Below, one piece after another: positions 62,500-64,000 of a stretch of DNA of 64,000 bases. Origin of the DNA: Tamarix chinensis. Lineage: Eukaryota; Streptophyta; Magnoliopsida; Caryophyllales; Tamaricaceae. Every line of letters begins with the position of its first letter. The stretch's first letter is position 1. The position numbers and the translations under genes are program-made. The notes below the pieces were generated by a model. That model was not told where the DNA came from, ran no database searches, and was given only the letters and a program-made list of their open reading frames with translations. Where the stretch lies: NCBI GenBank assembly GCA_030549775.1, contig CM060173.1, positions 31,924,110-31,988,109 on the forward strand, given 5' to 3'.

Positions 62500-62671
62500 T
62501 TATGTATTATTATTATTATCATTATTATTATTGTTGTTGTTACTATTATTATTATTATTATTATTACTATTATTCATATTTATCATTATTTATCATGTTT
62601 ATTATCCTCCCCAAAATATTATTATTTTTTCTTCTATTAAAGGGGTTGAAACCCTAATTTACTATTATTCG

Positions 62672-62712
<41 letters not shown>

Positions 62713-62734
62713 TATTATTGTTGTTGTTGTTGTT

Positions 62735-62770
<36 letters not shown>

Positions 62771-62990
62771 ATTGTTATCGATTCTAGATTTGGCATGATA
62801 TCATTTTATTGATATAAAAGAAGGATACTCAAATCTTAATATTATTATTATCAATTATTCAAATATTGCTAATATTATTCCTAATACCCTTACCATTATC
62901 ATTGTTGCTATATTATTATTATTATTATTATTACTATTTTTATTATTATTATTATTACTATTTTTATTATTGTTGTTCTTATTAATATTA
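62500..62990 (+). repeat. Triplet microsatellite block, copy F
   Basis: ATT runs, then about thirteen ATC units (62,672-62,711), then about fifteen GTT-type units (62,719-62,777), then ATT again. The ATT-ATC-GTT order combines what is seen separately in B and C. Confidence 0.9.
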
Positions 62991-63466
62991 TTATTACAAC
63001 TACCACTACTACTATTATTATGGTAAAAATATTCGAACCCTTATATTATCATTATTTCAAATATTACTACTATTATTAATATTATCCTTAGCAATATTAG
63101 TATTTTGTTAGCATTACTATTTTTATATTATTATCTATCCCTATTATTAGCTTTAGCCTTAAAAATACTAGGGTTTCTATTACTAGGAGTATTTGTATTA
63201 CTATTATTATTAATATCGCTATTTTTGTTATAACTAGTGTTAGTACTATCATTGGAAGAAATAAAGATATTTTTGCATGGGGTTCCCATACTCACATGGA
63301 TTGAAAAAAAGTATGCTGTGAAATGATTACTGATCAAAGATTAAATAATCAGGTTTATCCATATTGCAGCTTGGCTTTTATTTATCTGAGAGATTATATG
63401 ATTGTCATGTTAACATGCTTGTATTACGTGCCTTTATGTGTTGGCCTTAGTGCATGGTTACCTTAC

Positions 63467-63485
63467 TCAGTACGTAGCGTACTGA
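63467..63485 (+). other. Conserved palindrome, copy F (perfect form)
   Basis: TCAGTACGTAGCGTACTGA has 8-bp perfect arms with a 3-base centre. The flanks GGTTACCTTAC and CCACC are also conserved with D. Confidence 0.8.
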
Positions 63486-63863
63486 CCACCTGTTTCATGG
63501 GTACTACTCATTCCCACGAGGAGAAGGCCCCTCTTACTTTGTGCAGGTTAGGGATACTATCTTTGATGCTTTTGATGGTTATGAGGCATCAGGTGGAGCT
63601 AAGAGTTGAGCATAAGTTGGGCACAGAGATTGAGAGTGGCGTCGCCGGACATCCTCCTTTTGTTCTTCTATTTTGTATCGGATTTCTCAAACATAACCTT
63701 TATCGGTTTGTAGACCTTATTCCTTTTAAGGAACTTTAACTATGTATTCTAGATTGTAACTCTTTTCATGCACTCTGATTTCTATCTTATGACTATTTTA
63801 ATGCTTTCTTAAAGTCTTGCTTTGAGCTTGAGTTATGATGGTTGTTAAATTTCCTTTAGCCTT

Positions 63864-63908
63864 GTGGTTAGTACGGGAACGGGTGGGGGTCGAGCTTGTA
63901 CTAATCAC
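63864..63908 (+). other. 3'-terminal inverted repeat, copy F (diverged)
   Basis: Arms GTGGTTAGTAC and GTACTAATCAC at the family position. The centre has diverged from A and D. Confidence 0.55.
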
Positions 63909-64000
63909 GGTAGTAACATTCCTAAAATTTATAAGTTTTAATTCAATTGCTTCTTCTAAATCTTAAATGAAATGAAATTTTTTAGTAGTGAATTTTGGGG

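Larger units (their letters stand above)
60964..64000 (+). mobile_element. Long-LTR unit, copy F (internally deleted, runs off the window)
   Basis: Begins TAAAATACCCCC (TG mutated to TA) and is most similar to copy B through 63,265. At about 63,268-63,278 it jumps to sequence that in D lies at 37,732, so roughly 1.9 kb (exon-like block and CCGGT arrays) is missing. The window ends at TTTTGGGG, seven bases short of the expected terminus. TATAAATA is at 61,813 and the perfect palindrome at 63,467-63,485. Confidence 0.82.

Overview
This window looks like intergenic heterochromatin from a large, repeat-rich seed-plant genome. I found no host gene, tRNA gene, prokaryotic operon or CRISPR array. 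Almost every recognisable piece is a transposable element, and most are decayed and inserted inside one another. The lineage is not clear. The Athila-like and other Ty3/gypsy elements, Ty1/copia, LINE, CACTA, hAT and a Cassandra-type TRIM only say 'higher plant'.

Layout. (1) 1-33,180: an old LINE lies on the minus strand, with ORF2 at 469-3,693 and ORF1 at 31,500-32,940. Its 3' part is cut by a long-LTR copy (A, 1-468), and its endonuclease region carries a Cassandra-like TRIM (2,698-3,447). Its two ORFs are separated by a Ty3/gypsy element (G1, about 3,694-31,402). G1 is split by an Athila-like element (6,203-21,339, target duplication ATAAG), which itself holds long-LTR copy B (9,203-13,987). 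G1 is split again by long-LTR copy C (22,147-29,842), which contains a hAT element (25,396-28,310, 8-bp duplication). (2) About 33,181-50,072: two related CACTA (En/Spm) copies lie in the same orientation, with a Ty1/copia gag remnant between them. Long-LTR copy D (33,533-38,448, duplication ATAGT) is in the first CACTA. A 2.8-kb relative (H, 40,163-42,984) is in the copia gag. (3) 50,073-59,256: long-LTR copy E1 on the minus strand, with copy E2 (54,328-58,764, duplication GCTGG) inside it. (4) 59,257-64,000: a short unassigned AT-rich stretch, then long-LTR copy G2 (from 59,947) interrupted by copy F (60,964 to beyond the window).

The unifying theme is the long-LTR family. Its units are about 4.4-4.9 kb, begin TGAAATACCCC or TGTAAT-CCC, end GGGTGTTACA, and make 5-bp target duplications. 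They have no internal domain and no terminal direct repeats, so they behave as solo LTRs of an exceptionally long-LTR retrotransposon whose coding part is absent here. They are not random sequence. They share a TATA box after a pyrimidine-rich leader, triplet microsatellites at a fixed place, a 62-nt exon-like block flanked by AG and GT in both orientations, arrays built on CCGGTCCACCGG, a 19-bp palindrome (TCAGTACGTAGCGTACTGA) and a hairpin about 100 bp from the 3' end.

No coding sequence appears intact. The catalytic residues that can be read are often changed: FADD to FIDY in the LINE, the DD pair to DA in G1 reverse transcriptase, and DLGAS to GLGAR in the Athila-like protease. Some pieces may still be transcribed, but nothing here looks able to move on its own.
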